Below are positions 32,668-40,973 of a DNA stretch of 41,693 bases, piece by piece. A model generated the notes under the pieces. It was not told where the DNA came from and ran no database searches. It saw nothing but the letters and a program-made list of their open reading frames with translations. Each line of letters starts with the position of its first letter. The stretch's first letter is position 1. The DNA is from a virus. Location of the stretch: positions 1 through 41,693 of the IMG/VR virus record IMGVR_UViG_3300042558_000620. One strand, 5' to 3'. A program made the position numbers and the translations under genes.

Positions 32668-33684
32668 TTAATATAGGTAATCAGGAAACCCGTCGTTGAT
32701 ATAATCGTCAACTTTACTACTATCTGGATAATCAGGAACTCTAATTCTTAAAAACTCACCATCATTATCCATATAATGTTTCATCATTTCGGTATAACTA
32801 CTGTAGTAAAATAGAGTATCTGTATATCCTTTAAATGCTTCTAAAAAATTTGTAACATCTGCATTCAGATTACGAATTTTAATATAAGGGATATGAAGGG
32901 TTCTATTGTTTTCCAAATCTTTTGTTTGCCATTCGTGTTTACCATCAAAATAGGTTGATAACTCATCAAATACTTCGGAATAAACCTCATCGTTATATGC
33001 GTTATTATAAGAGTTGTCACCTAAATTTTTCAATTGATATTTTAAATCGTTTAATCCACCCTCAAATAGTTTATTCATTGCGTCAGGATCATTAATAACT
33101 GACATCACATTTGATTCGGTTATGATAAACATACCATCATCGTCCGACATATCATTAAAAAGAACGGTATTATATTCCTCAATGGAAAGTTCTTCATTAC
33201 CCATTATCTCAATAATTCGTTCTGCCAGTAAAGTTTTATTTTTATCGGTTAATACATTTACAATTTCGTCATAAACATCATATATGGTATCACTATGAGG
33301 TTCCCACCAATCTTCACCTAATACCGATTTAACAACTTCTCTATCATTATATTCTCTACTCCAACTATCATCTTTAAAAAACTCTGATAATTCCTCTAAA
33401 TCTGCTAATTTTAAATAATAACCATCGGCACGAACTTCAACATCCGTTAAAATATCCTTTACAATTGTATTAAGGTATGATGGATCGTTATTTAGGATAA
33501 ATAACATTATTTCATTTATCAATTCTTCGTTGTGACGACTAATGTTGTCTAAATCAATTGTGGATAATAAACCAGCTCGTTTTACTGACGATAAAAATAA
33601 CATAATGTTATCGCTAAAAATGTTTGAAATATCGTCCCAATCACCTTCGTTAAGTTTTTCAACTAAATCTTTTATTCTTGACAT
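32668..33684 (-). CDS. Virion-like protein with targeting-type N-terminus
   Basis: A 338-residue acidic protein. MSRIKDLVEKLNEGDW has Leu-Asn-Glu at 11-13 as a possible cleavage site. The remainder is helical and acidic with no recognised domain (WSREYNDREVV, FDELSTYFDGKHEWQ). A TATTTATA box lies 3 bases before the ATG. The virion role is inferred from these two features. Confidence 0.6.
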   Translation of the reverse strand: MSRIKDLVEKLNEGDWDDISNIFSDNIMLFLSSVKRAGLLSTIDLDNISRHNEELINEIMLFILNNDPSYLNTIVKDILTDVEVRADGYYLKLADLEELSEFFKDDSWSREYNDREVVKSVLGEDWWEPHSDTIYDVYDEIVNVLTDKNKTLLAERIIEIMGNEELSIEEYNTVLFNDMSDDDGMFIITESNVMSVINDPDAMNKLFEGGLNDLKYQLKNLGDNSYNNAYNDEVYSEVFDELSTYFDGKHEWQTKDLENNRTLHIPYIKIRNLNADVTNFLEAFKGYTDTLFYYSSYTEMMKHYMDNDGEFLRIRVPDYPDSSKVDDYINDGFPDYLY

Positions 33685-33687
33685 ATC

Positions 33688-33695
33688 TATAAATA
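33688..33695 (-). promoter_or_regulatory. TATTTATA box for the gene at 33684
   Basis: Exact minus-strand box, gap of 3 bases to the ATG. Confidence 0.5.
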
Positions 33696-33750
33696 TAAAA
33701 AAAGGTAGAAACTTTCGTAACCACCCTAATAATTCTTCGGTAGAAATTGA

Positions 33751-33900
33751 TTATTTTTTGTTATAATACTTCTCAACGATTTTTTTAACTGACTCTTGAA
33801 CGGTAGCATTTTTTACTTGCTGCGGTTGTCCTTGACCCGGTGATTGTTGAGTAGATTGAGATCCACCATTGTTCTTATTTTTGCATCCACATCCTGACAT
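33751..33900 (-). CDS. Small Cys- and Gln-rich protein
   Basis: A 49-residue protein. MSGCGCKNKNNGG is followed by a Gln-rich linker and a C-terminal helix ATVQESVKKIVEKYYNKK. The N-terminal GCGCK can bind metal. The same small-protein shape with a KxVEKYY end seems to recur in large phages. It sits between the GIY-YIG gene and the virion-like gene at 33684 and runs with them on the minus strand. Confidence 0.6.
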   Translation of the reverse strand: MSGCGCKNKNNGGSQSTQQSPGQGQPQQVKNATVQESVKKIVEKYYNKK

Positions 33901-33916
33901 AATTGATTTTTTTAGT

Positions 33917-34504
33917 TTAGTTTATTATTTTAAAGTTATGTTTATAACAAGTTTTTCTTATAGCACCATGACTACCATTGTTTACTTTTACACCTCTTAA
34001 TGAGTTAGATATTGACATTCTAACATTTCTTGGTTTACCATTTGCAAACCCATTAGATATTAAATAATTAGCACCTTCCACAAGAGTATCAAATATAAAT
34101 ACCTCATTAGTTAAAATATTGGTTAATGAGTATTTAGTAAAGTTATTATTTTTTTTTAAGTTGTATTTTGATAGAGAAATTTTAACTTCATCGTTATATG
34201 TATTTCTTCTGAATTCATTTACTAACGATAAATTATACCCTAATGTTAAATCATTTGATTTATATTTATTAATATAAAAATTTTCTTTATCTATTAGTTC
34301 TGAATAATCACACTCCTCAAGAATTTCAAAGGTAAAAGAGTCAATACCGTGCTTATTGAAAGACTTTTGAAGATACTTGTTATCGTGAGAACCCCTTAAC
34401 AACATCCAAAAGTGTCTGTTTTGCCTACTTTTTAAATTAATAGAACTTCCAACATAACATTTGTTATTATTTGTGTTCAATATTCTATATATACCACATC
34501 CCAT
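33917..34504 (-). CDS. GIY-YIG endonuclease (homing type)
   Basis: A 195-residue protein. GIYRI (4-8) and YVGS (17-20) define the GIY-YIG pair, with Arg30 and Glu74 (IDKENFYI) as the other catalytic residues. The C-terminal part (ANYLISNGFANGKPRN, GVKVNNG) looks like a small DNA-binding repeat of the NUMOD/IENR type. Free-standing relatives in T4 (Seg) are mobile. No intron or interrupted gene is visible beside it. Confidence 0.85.
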   Translation of the reverse strand: MGCGIYRILNTNNNKCYVGSSINLKSRQNRHFWMLLRGSHDNKYLQKSFNKHGIDSFTFEILEECDYSELIDKENFYINKYKSNDLTLGYNLSLVNEFRRNTYNDEVKISLSKYNLKKNNNFTKYSLTNILTNEVFIFDTLVEGANYLISNGFANGKPRNVRMSISNSLRGVKVNNGSHGAIRKTCYKHNFKIIN

Positions 34505-34507
34505 AAT

Positions 34508-34515
34508 AATAAATA
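34508..34515 (-). promoter_or_regulatory. TATTTATT box for the GIY-YIG gene
   Basis: One-base variant of the box, 3 bases from the ATG at 34504. It lies 45 bases from the plus-strand box at 34560, so the interval is divergent. Confidence 0.35.
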
Positions 34516-34559
34516 TCTTATGAATGTGTAATATGTAAATAATTTTGGAACTTCAATTA

Positions 34560-34567
34560 TATTTATA
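34560..34567 (+). promoter_or_regulatory. TATTTATA box for the gene at 34572
   Basis: Exact box followed by 4 bases (TGAT) and the ATG. This spacing supports the 34572 start over the in-frame TTG at 34545. Confidence 0.55.
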
Positions 34568-34571
34568 TGAT

Positions 34572-36092
34572 ATGAAAAAAGTAATTAAACTTACCGAATC
34601 AGATTTAATCAAAATAATTAAATCCAAACTTAACGAAGAAGAATCTGAAACAATTGAAATTCCGGCATCTGAATACAAACAATTATTATCCGTAACAGGT
34701 TATAATGGTGCGATTTTAGAAAAAACCAGAAGATTTAGAGGTAAAAAAATTGTAGTTAAAGGTAATTTAGATATTGTTGGATTACCTGTTAAAAATTTAG
34801 GGACAATATATATTGATGGAGGTTTAAATGCTCACGGATCATCACTTGAAACTTTAAAAGGTGTTACGATTAAAGGATATTCGTCATATTGGTCAACACC
34901 TTTGGACAATGCCGAGAAAGCAAGACAGAGAAGAATGGAAGAATTGGAAGCCGATGAAAGAAGACAAAATGGTGAATGGGATATTGATAATCCAAACATT
35001 GATGAGATAGGGTTAAAGGCGAATGCTGCGTTTGACTACTTGGTTCAAAATGGTGAGATTGCGGCAATGGATGAAGAAGAAAAACAAGAATTAAAGGACA
35101 AACAAGAAGAATTAGATAGTTTAGAACAACAACAACAGGATTACGATACATCAAATGATGATTGGCAAGAAGTTTGGGATGAACTACAAGGTAGAATTGA
35201 TGAATTACAAGAAGAAATTGATGATTTAACAATTAAAAATAATGATGTATATGGGTTAATACCTGAAAAATACGGACACTATGATATGACATCCTTTAAG
35301 ACAACATATGATGATATTTCCGAATATAAAATTGCGGTTGGGACAACATCTGAAGCGGACGAATCATTGAAAGATTGGGTAAAAGGTTTGTTGGATGATG
35401 CGGGATATAGAGGATTCAACACATCTACCGTTGAAAACTATATTGATGGAGACGAGGTTGCCGATTATTTAACGGACGATATGAGAGAACAGATATATGA
35501 CGATCCCGAAAGTTATGATATTGGTAGAGAATTAAGTAAAAGTCAAGAAGAAGAAATTTGGGTTCTTAAAATGGAAAAGTGGGTATACGAGAATGAAGGT
35601 ATAAGATTCCCAATCAAATATCCAACGAGAGAAGATAATGGTAAAATATTTGATTTTATGGACGAAGATGAAGAATACGAATTCCAATTAAGATATGAAG
35701 GAGATGAATGGGTATTGTATAAAGACGGAGTCGTTACTCAACCAGGTAAGATATATGATGATGAAGACACTGAAGATCATCAAGATGATCGTGATAGTAG
35801 AATTGTAGATATTGAATATGAAATACAGGAAATTGAAGAAAATCCTGATGGTGATTTAAATGAAGATGATATTGAAAATGCGGTTGACGATAGAAGACGT
35901 GAAATATTGAGAGATCCGATGAGGTGGATTGCTGATTATGGTTTAACTATGGATAATTTCATAGATGAAGGACAATTTATTGAAGATATGGCGAATAACG
36001 AGGATTATGGGACTTTAAGTAGTTATGATGGTTCATATGATAGTATTACCGTTGGTGGAACAGATTATATTGTTATGACTTATGAAAAATAA
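34572..36092 (+). CDS. Large acidic virion-like protein with targeting-type N-terminus
   Basis: A 506-residue protein. MKKVIKLTESDLIKIIKSKLNEEES has Leu-Asn-Glu at 20-22, the clearest example of the targeting-type start (parts: KLTESDLIKII, KLNEE). Residues 60-110 form a short beta-solenoid like the LRR proteins (KGNLDIVGLPVKNLG). The middle is an acidic coiled coil (160-225); the rest is an acidic mixed domain. I recall LTESDL-type starts in many large-phage proteins. No enzymatic motif. Confidence 0.62.
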   Translation: MKKVIKLTESDLIKIIKSKLNEEESETIEIPASEYKQLLSVTGYNGAILEKTRRFRGKKIVVKGNLDIVGLPVKNLGTIYIDGGLNAHGSSLETLKGVTIKGYSSYWSTPLDNAEKARQRRMEELEADERRQNGEWDIDNPNIDEIGLKANAAFDYLVQNGEIAAMDEEEKQELKDKQEELDSLEQQQQDYDTSNDDWQEVWDELQGRIDELQEEIDDLTIKNNDVYGLIPEKYGHYDMTSFKTTYDDISEYKIAVGTTSEADESLKDWVKGLLDDAGYRGFNTSTVENYIDGDEVADYLTDDMREQIYDDPESYDIGRELSKSQEEEIWVLKMEKWVYENEGIRFPIKYPTREDNGKIFDFMDEDEEYEFQLRYEGDEWVLYKDGVVTQPGKIYDDEDTEDHQDDRDSRIVDIEYEIQEIEENPDGDLNEDDIENAVDDRRREILRDPMRWIADYGLTMDNFIDEGQFIEDMANNEDYGTLSSYDGSYDSITVGGTDYIVMTYEK

Positions 36093-36123
36093 TTTACTGA
36101 TAACAAAACCTTTATTATATTTG
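36093..36123 (+). promoter_or_regulatory. Bacteroidota-type promoter for the gene at 36129
   Basis: TATATTTG at 36116-36123 is a perfect -7 box. TTTA at 36093-36096 with a 19-base spacer is a partial -33. The ATG begins 5 bases after the box. Confidence 0.6.
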
Positions 36124-36128
36124 TTTAA

Positions 36129-36920
36129 ATGGCAAAAAGAAAAAAAAACAAAGGTATTGAATTTGTAATGGAAACCGATTGGTTATTTGAAAAACCAATT
36201 GATCAGGAACATAAAGAATATAAGTTATTGAGTTACTTCCAAAAAATGGGTGAAAAACTTGATAATATGGAATTATATCCCGGGTTTATTGAAATATCAC
36301 TTCATTTGGCAAGTATCCAAACCCTAATTAAAGACAAAAAATTAATCTATACTGATAAGAAGTTTGACACTATTGATGATGAACTTCTTGTTAAAGATTT
36401 GAAGATTAAACAAATTCCTGAAATGAATCAGGAAGAATCCCAAGAATTTAATAGTATCTTGAAATTCTCCGCACCAAGAATGATGGAGTATTTCAACATT
36501 GCAAAATCTGTATGGGCTGTTGTGTTTGACACAATTGAGGTTAAAATTAAGAAAAACAAAAAAAATCTATTAACAAATAAAGGTTATTTTTTCTATTACG
36601 AAAAGAAAACAAATAATCTATATGTTTGGGAATACAATGTAACTCCGGCATCAAGAGGATCAATGGAGAAAAAAACCCTCGTTAATTTAATTTATTCGGA
36701 ACCAAAAGGTAAGTTGACAATACCAAAAATAATTAATACACTTTCTCAATGGAGTGATGAAGCGGAAAGATCAACATTACCCGTATTTGAAATGAAGTGT
36801 AGTGATATTTTTCCAATCAATGAAACATTACTACCCTTATTTAAAAGAAAACTTATTTCCTATGTTAATCAAGAAATACATGAAAAAGAAAAAAAAATGT
36901 TACGAATTGAAATTAAATAA
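36129..36920 (+). CDS. Unknown phage protein
   Basis: A 263-residue protein with a basic start (MAKRKKNKG) and mixed domains (KGYFFYYEKKTNNLYVWEYN, LINTLSQW-like helices). No signal, membrane segment or catalytic motif. It begins a close-packed run of four genes up to the methyltransferase fusion and has a host-type promoter, so it is not in the TATTTATA class. Confidence 0.6.
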   Translation: MAKRKKNKGIEFVMETDWLFEKPIDQEHKEYKLLSYFQKMGEKLDNMELYPGFIEISLHLASIQTLIKDKKLIYTDKKFDTIDDELLVKDLKIKQIPEMNQEESQEFNSILKFSAPRMMEYFNIAKSVWAVVFDTIEVKIKKNKKNLLTNKGYFFYYEKKTNNLYVWEYNVTPASRGSMEKKTLVNLIYSEPKGKLTIPKIINTLSQWSDEAERSTLPVFEMKCSDIFPINETLLPLFKRKLISYVNQEIHEKEKKMLRIEIK

Positions 36921-36922
36921 AA

Positions 36923-37063
36923 ATGGATAACTTAAAAATTTTGGAACAATTAGTTAAGGAAAACCCAAACGATATTGAATTGGGAAAAAAGGTTAGAGAA
37001 ATGTATTACAACCTAAAAGATAATAAAGATGGGATTCAACAAGAGAATACTCAAAAAGGATAA
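36923..37063 (+). CDS. Small helical protein (46 residues)
   Basis: MDNLKILEQLVKENPNDIELGKKVREMYYNL then a Gln/Asn-rich tail. It starts 2 bases after the previous stop and overlaps the next gene by 35 bases in another frame. Unknown function; accepted because of spacing and codon use. Confidence 0.6.
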   Translation: MDNLKILEQLVKENPNDIELGKKVREMYYNLKDNKDGIQQENTQKG

Positions 37064-37211
37064 CATCATCAAAAATCTCAATAACTTATCAAGTTATTTA
37101 TCGGCAGAGGCAATCTTCACAAGTGATGACTTCTCAACGGAGGTTTTCAAAATGTTCTGTGAAGGAAAAACGGAGGATGAAATCATAAAATATATAAACA
37201 AAAACAAATGA
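37029..37211 (+). CDS. Small helical protein (60 residues)
   Basis: MGFNKRILKKDNIIKNLNNL... ending CEGKTEDEIIKYINKNK. Two overlaps: 35 bases with the previous gene and 4 (ATGA) with the next. I recall MGFNKR-type small proteins beside tail genes of large phages. Function unknown. Confidence 0.6.
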   Translation: MGFNKRILKKDNIIKNLNNLSSYLSAEAIFTSDDFSTEVFKMFCEGKTEDEIIKYINKNK

Positions 37212-37591
37212 CACAATTAGCAGAACGGTTCCCATTGATTGAACCATTAAGATGTAATCGTTGGATTATTAAATTGGATGGTATGGATATTGAGCCATTC
37301 TTATTTAGGAAATATAAAATGTATAATGAAGGTGAAGAAATCATATTCCTAACTGAATTTTATGAAACAGTCCAACAATCATACAACCCAAAGGATTTAT
37401 TAAATATCGTTGGTGTTACAATTGAATATTTGGATCCTACAGGAGTGGTTATTCAAACACTTAAATTTGATGTTAAAGGGTTAAACTTTGAGATTAAACA
37501 ATCTTACGGAAAAGATAAACTTCAAATAGTGAAACTTCGGTTTGTGGTGAATAAAGATACAATGAATCTAGGATATCAAGACAAGAAATAA
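37208..37591 (+). CDS. Possible tail-tube-like structural protein
   Basis: A 127-residue beta-rich protein (FPLIEPLRCNRWIIKLDG, FLTEFYETVQQSYNPKDLLN, VTIEYLDPTG). The layout of an N-terminal PLR-NRW strand and a YLDPTG turn resembles small tail-tube/tube-initiator proteins in T4-like phages. It starts by an ATGA overlap. The resemblance is in pattern only. Confidence 0.45.
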   Translation: MTQLAERFPLIEPLRCNRWIIKLDGMDIEPFLFRKYKMYNEGEEIIFLTEFYETVQQSYNPKDLLNIVGVTIEYLDPTGVVIQTLKFDVKGLNFEIKQSYGKDKLQIVKLRFVVNKDTMNLGYQDKK

Positions 37592-37592
37592 T

Positions 37593-38459
37593 ATGGACTT
37601 ACTAAAAGGAATGATTTTAGGTGGTGGTGAAGGAAACATTAGTTGGTATCCTGAAAGAATGCACACACTACAAGATTTGATATCTCAAACAAAACCAAAA
37701 AATATTATTGAGATAGGGTTTAATGAAGGACATTCAGCAATGATAATCTGTAATACATTAACCAAATTAATTCAGGAGGATAGTTCGTATAATAAAAATC
37801 CAATTAGATTTTTTATTTTTGATAGTTGCAAATATGGTTGCACAACAACGAACTTTGAGATTATGAAAAACCATTTTGCGAATTGGAATATTCATTTACA
37901 TTTATTTCCCGGCGATTCAGGAGATACTCTCCCAAGAGTTTTGGATACCGCAAATATAAAATTTGATTTTATTGAAATTGATGGATGTCATTTGGAGGAT
38001 TGCGTTAGGGAAGATATTAATAATGTTGTCCATTTTGTTAATGATGATGGTATAATTTATTTGGACGATTATAAATCTACGAAGGATCCAACGGAAGGTG
38101 TTGATAAAGTAATTGATTCATTTGACTGGAAAGGATTTAATACCTATTATATTGATGGGGTGTTTTGGGCTCACAAAAAGGAAGTTGAGGTGATTATGGA
38201 AAAAGATGACGATTTGGTATATAAAAATATGCCACCAATTAAAAAAGAACAAGTGAATCACCCAGAACATTATGGGGGAGGAAATAATGTTTATGAAACC
38301 ATAAAGGTGATTGACGCTTGGGAATTGGGATTCTCGCTTGGTAATACAATAAAATACATTTCAAGGGCAGGCAAGAAGAATAAAGATAAAGAATTGGAAG
38401 ATTTAAAGAAGGCAAAATTTTATTTAGATCATCACATTAAAACATTGGAGAATAAATAA
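37593..38459 (+). CDS. Fusion: SAM methyltransferase domain plus DUF3310
   Basis: A 288-residue protein. Residues 1-195 form a class I SAM-dependent methyltransferase of the Methyltransf_24 type (IIEIGFNEGHSA at 38-49, FDFIEIDGCH at 124-133, GIIYLDDY). Residues 220-288 form a DUF3310 domain (NHPEHY at 222-227, GNTIKYISRAGKK at 250-262, LKKAKFYLDHHI). In T7, DUF3310 is the domain of gene 1.7, a nucleotide kinase. The two are normally separate proteins. A Met at 202 could allow the DUF3310 part to be made alone. Substrate of the methyltransferase unknown. Confidence 0.8.
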   Translation: MDLLKGMILGGGEGNISWYPERMHTLQDLISQTKPKNIIEIGFNEGHSAMIICNTLTKLIQEDSSYNKNPIRFFIFDSCKYGCTTTNFEIMKNHFANWNIHLHLFPGDSGDTLPRVLDTANIKFDFIEIDGCHLEDCVREDINNVVHFVNDDGIIYLDDYKSTKDPTEGVDKVIDSFDWKGFNTYYIDGVFWAHKKEVEVIMEKDDDLVYKNMPPIKKEQVNHPEHYGGGNNVYETIKVIDAWELGFSLGNTIKYISRAGKKNKDKELEDLKKAKFYLDHHIKTLENK

Positions 38460-38461
38460 AG

Positions 38462-38665
38462 ATGAAATTAACTGAAGAACAAAAAAACCGCATTCTCAAT
38501 TTATATGAGGGTTTAAAAAGTGATGAAAAAACGCTTGGAGAAACATACGAAATAATTGTTGATTTTTGTGTTGACGAATACATCGTTGACTTATCGGATG
38601 ATGAGAACGGAGATATGTATGAATCGTTTTCAAATGAGGTGTGGGATTTATTAGAGAGTTTGTAA
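38462..38665 (+). CDS. Small acidic protein with MKLTEEQKNRILNLYE start
   Basis: A 67-residue protein. Its first half resembles the targeting-type starts elsewhere (Leu-Tyr-Glu at 14-16). The second half is very acidic (DLSDDENGDMYES). It follows the fusion gene after 2 bases. Possibly an internal virion peptide; unknown. Confidence 0.55.
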   Translation: MKLTEEQKNRILNLYEGLKSDEKTLGETYEIIVDFCVDEYIVDLSDDENGDMYESFSNEVWDLLESL

Positions 38666-38677
38666 TAGAGAAAAATA

Positions 38678-39526
38678 ATGATAGAGACAGGGAAAATAAT
38701 AAATGGGGATTGTATTGAGGTGATGAAAACATTACCTGAAGGATCGGTGGATTTGATGATATCATCGCCTCCCTATAACGTAGGGATTAATTATGATACA
38801 CACATAGATACTTTAGATATGGATGTGTATTGGGATTGGACTAAAGAATGGTTAACACAAGCTTACCGATTACTTAAAGATGATGGTAGGGTTTCTATTA
38901 ATATCCCTTACGAAACTAATGTTCGTGAACGAGGGGGTAGAGTGTTTTTTGTTTCAGAATTTTATCAGATAATGAAACAGGTTGGATTTAAATTTTTTGG
39001 AATTGTGGATTTAGAGGAACAATCACCACATAGAAGTAAGACAACTGCGTGGGGTAGTTATATGTCTTGTAGCGGACCATATATCTATAATCCAAAGGAA
39101 TGTGTAATACTTGCATATAAAAAACACCACATTAAAAAGGTTAAAGGAGAACCACAATGGAAAGGGACACCTACTGAAATTGAACAGGAGGATGGAACCA
39201 TAAAAAAGAAAGTTGTATATGAAGAGACAGATAAGAAAGAGTTTATGGAACTTGTTTTTGGTCAGTGGAATTACTTTGCAGATACTAAATCACTCACCAA
39301 GGCGACGTTTTCACTTGACATTCCCTCAAAGGCAATCAAAATACTATCCTACAAAAACGATGTAGTTCTTGATCCGTTTGCCGGTAGTGGAACAACATTA
39401 GTTGCTGCGGAAATACTCGGAAGAAGATGGTTAGGTATTGAGTTATCACCAAACTATACTGAAATTGCAAAGACAAGGGTTGAATATTTTAAAACTCTTG
39501 AACAGATAAAAGAAGATCAACTTTAA
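38678..39526 (+). CDS. Beta-class N4/N6 DNA methyltransferase
   Basis: A 282-residue protein with SSPPYN near residue 30 and DPFAGSGTTLVAAE near 236, the same order as in the methyltransferase at 13372 but with different target region. RWLGIELS follows motif I. Third DNA methyltransferase gene of the window; no neighbouring nuclease gene. It ends in a terminator whose loop holds the stop codon. Confidence 0.87.
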   Translation: MIETGKIINGDCIEVMKTLPEGSVDLMISSPPYNVGINYDTHIDTLDMDVYWDWTKEWLTQAYRLLKDDGRVSINIPYETNVRERGGRVFFVSEFYQIMKQVGFKFFGIVDLEEQSPHRSKTTAWGSYMSCSGPYIYNPKECVILAYKKHHIKKVKGEPQWKGTPTEIEQEDGTIKKKVVYEETDKKEFMELVFGQWNYFADTKSLTKATFSLDIPSKAIKILSYKNDVVLDPFAGSGTTLVAAEILGRRWLGIELSPNYTEIAKTRVEYFKTLEQIKEDQL

Positions 39527-39540
39527 TAGTTGGTTTTTTT
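39516..39540 (+). terminator. Intrinsic terminator after the methyltransferase
   Basis: ATCAACT (39516-39522) pairs with AGTTGGT (39528-39534), one G-U pair, loop TTAAT containing part of the stop, then seven T. Confidence 0.8.
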
Positions 39541-39551
39541 GTTTTATATGG

Positions 39552-39559
39552 TATTTATA
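39552..39559 (+). promoter_or_regulatory. TATTTATA box for LRR gene 1
   Basis: Exact box, 4 bases (GTAT) from the ATG at 39564. Confidence 0.55.
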
Positions 39560-39563
39560 GTAT

Positions 39564-40295
39564 ATGAAAATTATCATCACGGAAAACCAATTTGAAAAAC
39601 TAAAAAATTCCGAAGAACCAAAAGTTCTTCATATTCTATCATTTGAAATTTTTGGAAATGATTGGGACAAGTTACAAAAATATTTGGATAGAAAAGGAAA
39701 TCCATTATACTCAATTGGAGGTGATTTAGATTTATATGGATATAAAATTGAATCATTGGGAAATTTAACATCGGTTGAAGGTGATTTAGATTTACAAGAT
39801 ACACCAATTCAATCATTGGGAAATCTAACATCGGTAGGAGGTAATTTATATTTACGACATACTCCAATTGAATCATTGGGGAATCTAAAATCGGTTGAGG
39901 GTTCTTTAGATTTACAAAATACTCCAATCAAATCATTGGGGAATTTAACATCGGTTGGTAGTTATTTAGATTTACGAAATACTCCAATTGAATCATTGGG
40001 AAATCTAACATCGGTTGGGGGTGATTTATATTTATATGAATCTTCAATTAAATCATTGGGAAATTTAACATCGGTTGGAGGTATTTTATATTTAGAAAAT
40101 ACTCCAATTCAATCATTGGGAAATTTAACATCAGTTGAAGGTGATTTAAATTTACAAAATACTCCAATTGAATCATTGGGAAATCTAAAATCAGTTGGGG
40201 GTGATTTATATTTAGAAGATACACCAATATCAAATAAACATTCCGAACAAGAAATTAAACAGATGGTTAATATTGAAGGTGATATATATTTATAG
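39564..40295 (+). CDS. Leucine-rich-repeat protein 1
   Basis: A 243-residue protein. The N-terminal 52 residues (MKIIITENQFEKLKNSEEP...) are nearly the same in all three tandem copies and include Ile-Thr-Glu at 5-7. Then 8 full units of 20 residues, of the form GDLxLxxTPIxSLGNLTSVG, make a solenoid, and a fixed cap (SNKHSEQEIKQMVNIEGDIYL) follows. The fold presents a variable face at positions such as the TPI/SSI triplet. Likely a binding protein in or on the virion; partner unknown. Confidence 0.75.
   Translation: MKIIITENQFEKLKNSEEPKVLHILSFEIFGNDWDKLQKYLDRKGNPLYSIGGDLDLYGYKIESLGNLTSVEGDLDLQDTPIQSLGNLTSVGGNLYLRHTPIESLGNLKSVEGSLDLQNTPIKSLGNLTSVGSYLDLRNTPIESLGNLTSVGGDLYLYESSIKSLGNLTSVGGILYLENTPIQSLGNLTSVEGDLNLQNTPIESLGNLKSVGGDLYLEDTPISNKHSEQEIKQMVNIEGDIYL
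39721..40230 (+). repeat. 60-base tandem repeat array, LRR gene 1
   Basis: Eight full units and a partial one with a strict 60-base period and no indels. Key conserved core: AATCATTGGGAAATCTAACA followed by TCGGTTG. Units differ mostly in the 12-15 bases for the variable triplet. Confidence 0.9.
40287..40294 (+). promoter_or_regulatory. TATTTATA box for LRR gene 2, inside the end of gene 1
   Basis: The box is formed by the last codons (DIYL, stop) of gene 1, 4 bases from the ATG at 40299. Box, gap and ATG are the same as before gene 1. Confidence 0.55.
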
Positions 40296-40298
40296 TAT

Positions 40299-40970
40299 AT
40301 GAAAATTATCATCACGGAAAACCAATTTGAAAAACTAAAAAATTCCGAAGAACCAAAAGTTCTCCATATTCTATCATTTGAAATTTTTGGAAATGATTGG
40401 GACAGGATGCAAAGATATTTAGACAGAAAAGGAAATCCATTATATTCAGTTGGAGGTGATTTAGATTTAGAAGATATTTCAATTCAATCATTGGGAAATC
40501 TAACATCGGTTGAAGGTTATTTATATTTACGAAATACTCAAATTGAATCATTGGGAAATTTAACATCAGTTGGTGGTTATTTAGATTTACAAAATACACC
40601 AATTGAATCATTGGGAAATCTAACATCGGTTGGAGGTGATTTATATTTATACAAATCTAAAATTCAATCATTAGGTAATATAACATCGGTTGGGGGTTAT
40701 TTAAATTTAGGAAATACTCCAATTAAATCATTGGGAAATCTAACATCGGTTGAAGGTGATTTAGATTTACAAAATACACCAATTGAATCATTGGGAAATT
40801 TAACATTAGTTGAAGGTGATTTAAATTTACAAAATACACCAATTGAATCATTGGGAAATCTAACATCGGTTGGGGGTGATTTAGATTTAGAAGATACACC
40901 AATATCAAATAAACATACCAGTCAAGAAATAATACAAATGGTTAATATTGGTGGTGACATATATTTATAG
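40299..40970 (+). CDS. Leucine-rich-repeat protein 2
   Basis: A 223-residue paralogue with 7 full 20-residue units, one fewer than the neighbours, which explains its length. Differences from copy 1 are mainly at the variable triplets and in a few head residues (RMQRYLD for KLQKYLD). Cap ends NIGGDIYL. Confidence 0.75.
   Translation: MKIIITENQFEKLKNSEEPKVLHILSFEIFGNDWDRMQRYLDRKGNPLYSVGGDLDLEDISIQSLGNLTSVEGYLYLRNTQIESLGNLTSVGGYLDLQNTPIESLGNLTSVGGDLYLYKSKIQSLGNITSVGGYLNLGNTPIKSLGNLTSVEGDLDLQNTPIESLGNLTLVEGDLNLQNTPIESLGNLTSVGGDLDLEDTPISNKHTSQEIIQMVNIGGDIYL
40456..40905 (+). repeat. 60-base tandem repeat array, LRR gene 2
   Basis: Seven full units and a partial one, same core and period as array 1. 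Confidence 0.9.
40962..40969 (+). promoter_or_regulatory. TATTTATA box for LRR gene 3, inside the end of gene 2
   Basis: Formed by the codons of the DIYL end of gene 2, 4 bases from the ATG at 40974. Confidence 0.55.
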
Positions 40971-40973
40971 GAT

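Noticed and set aside
33917-34504. Intron or intein around the GIY-YIG gene
   Set aside because: Flanking sequences do not form two halves of one gene; both neighbours look complete.
34870-35232. 120-residue minus-strand frame
   Set aside because: Lies within the acidic coiled-coil gene; the His/Leu-rich protein is an antisense shadow.
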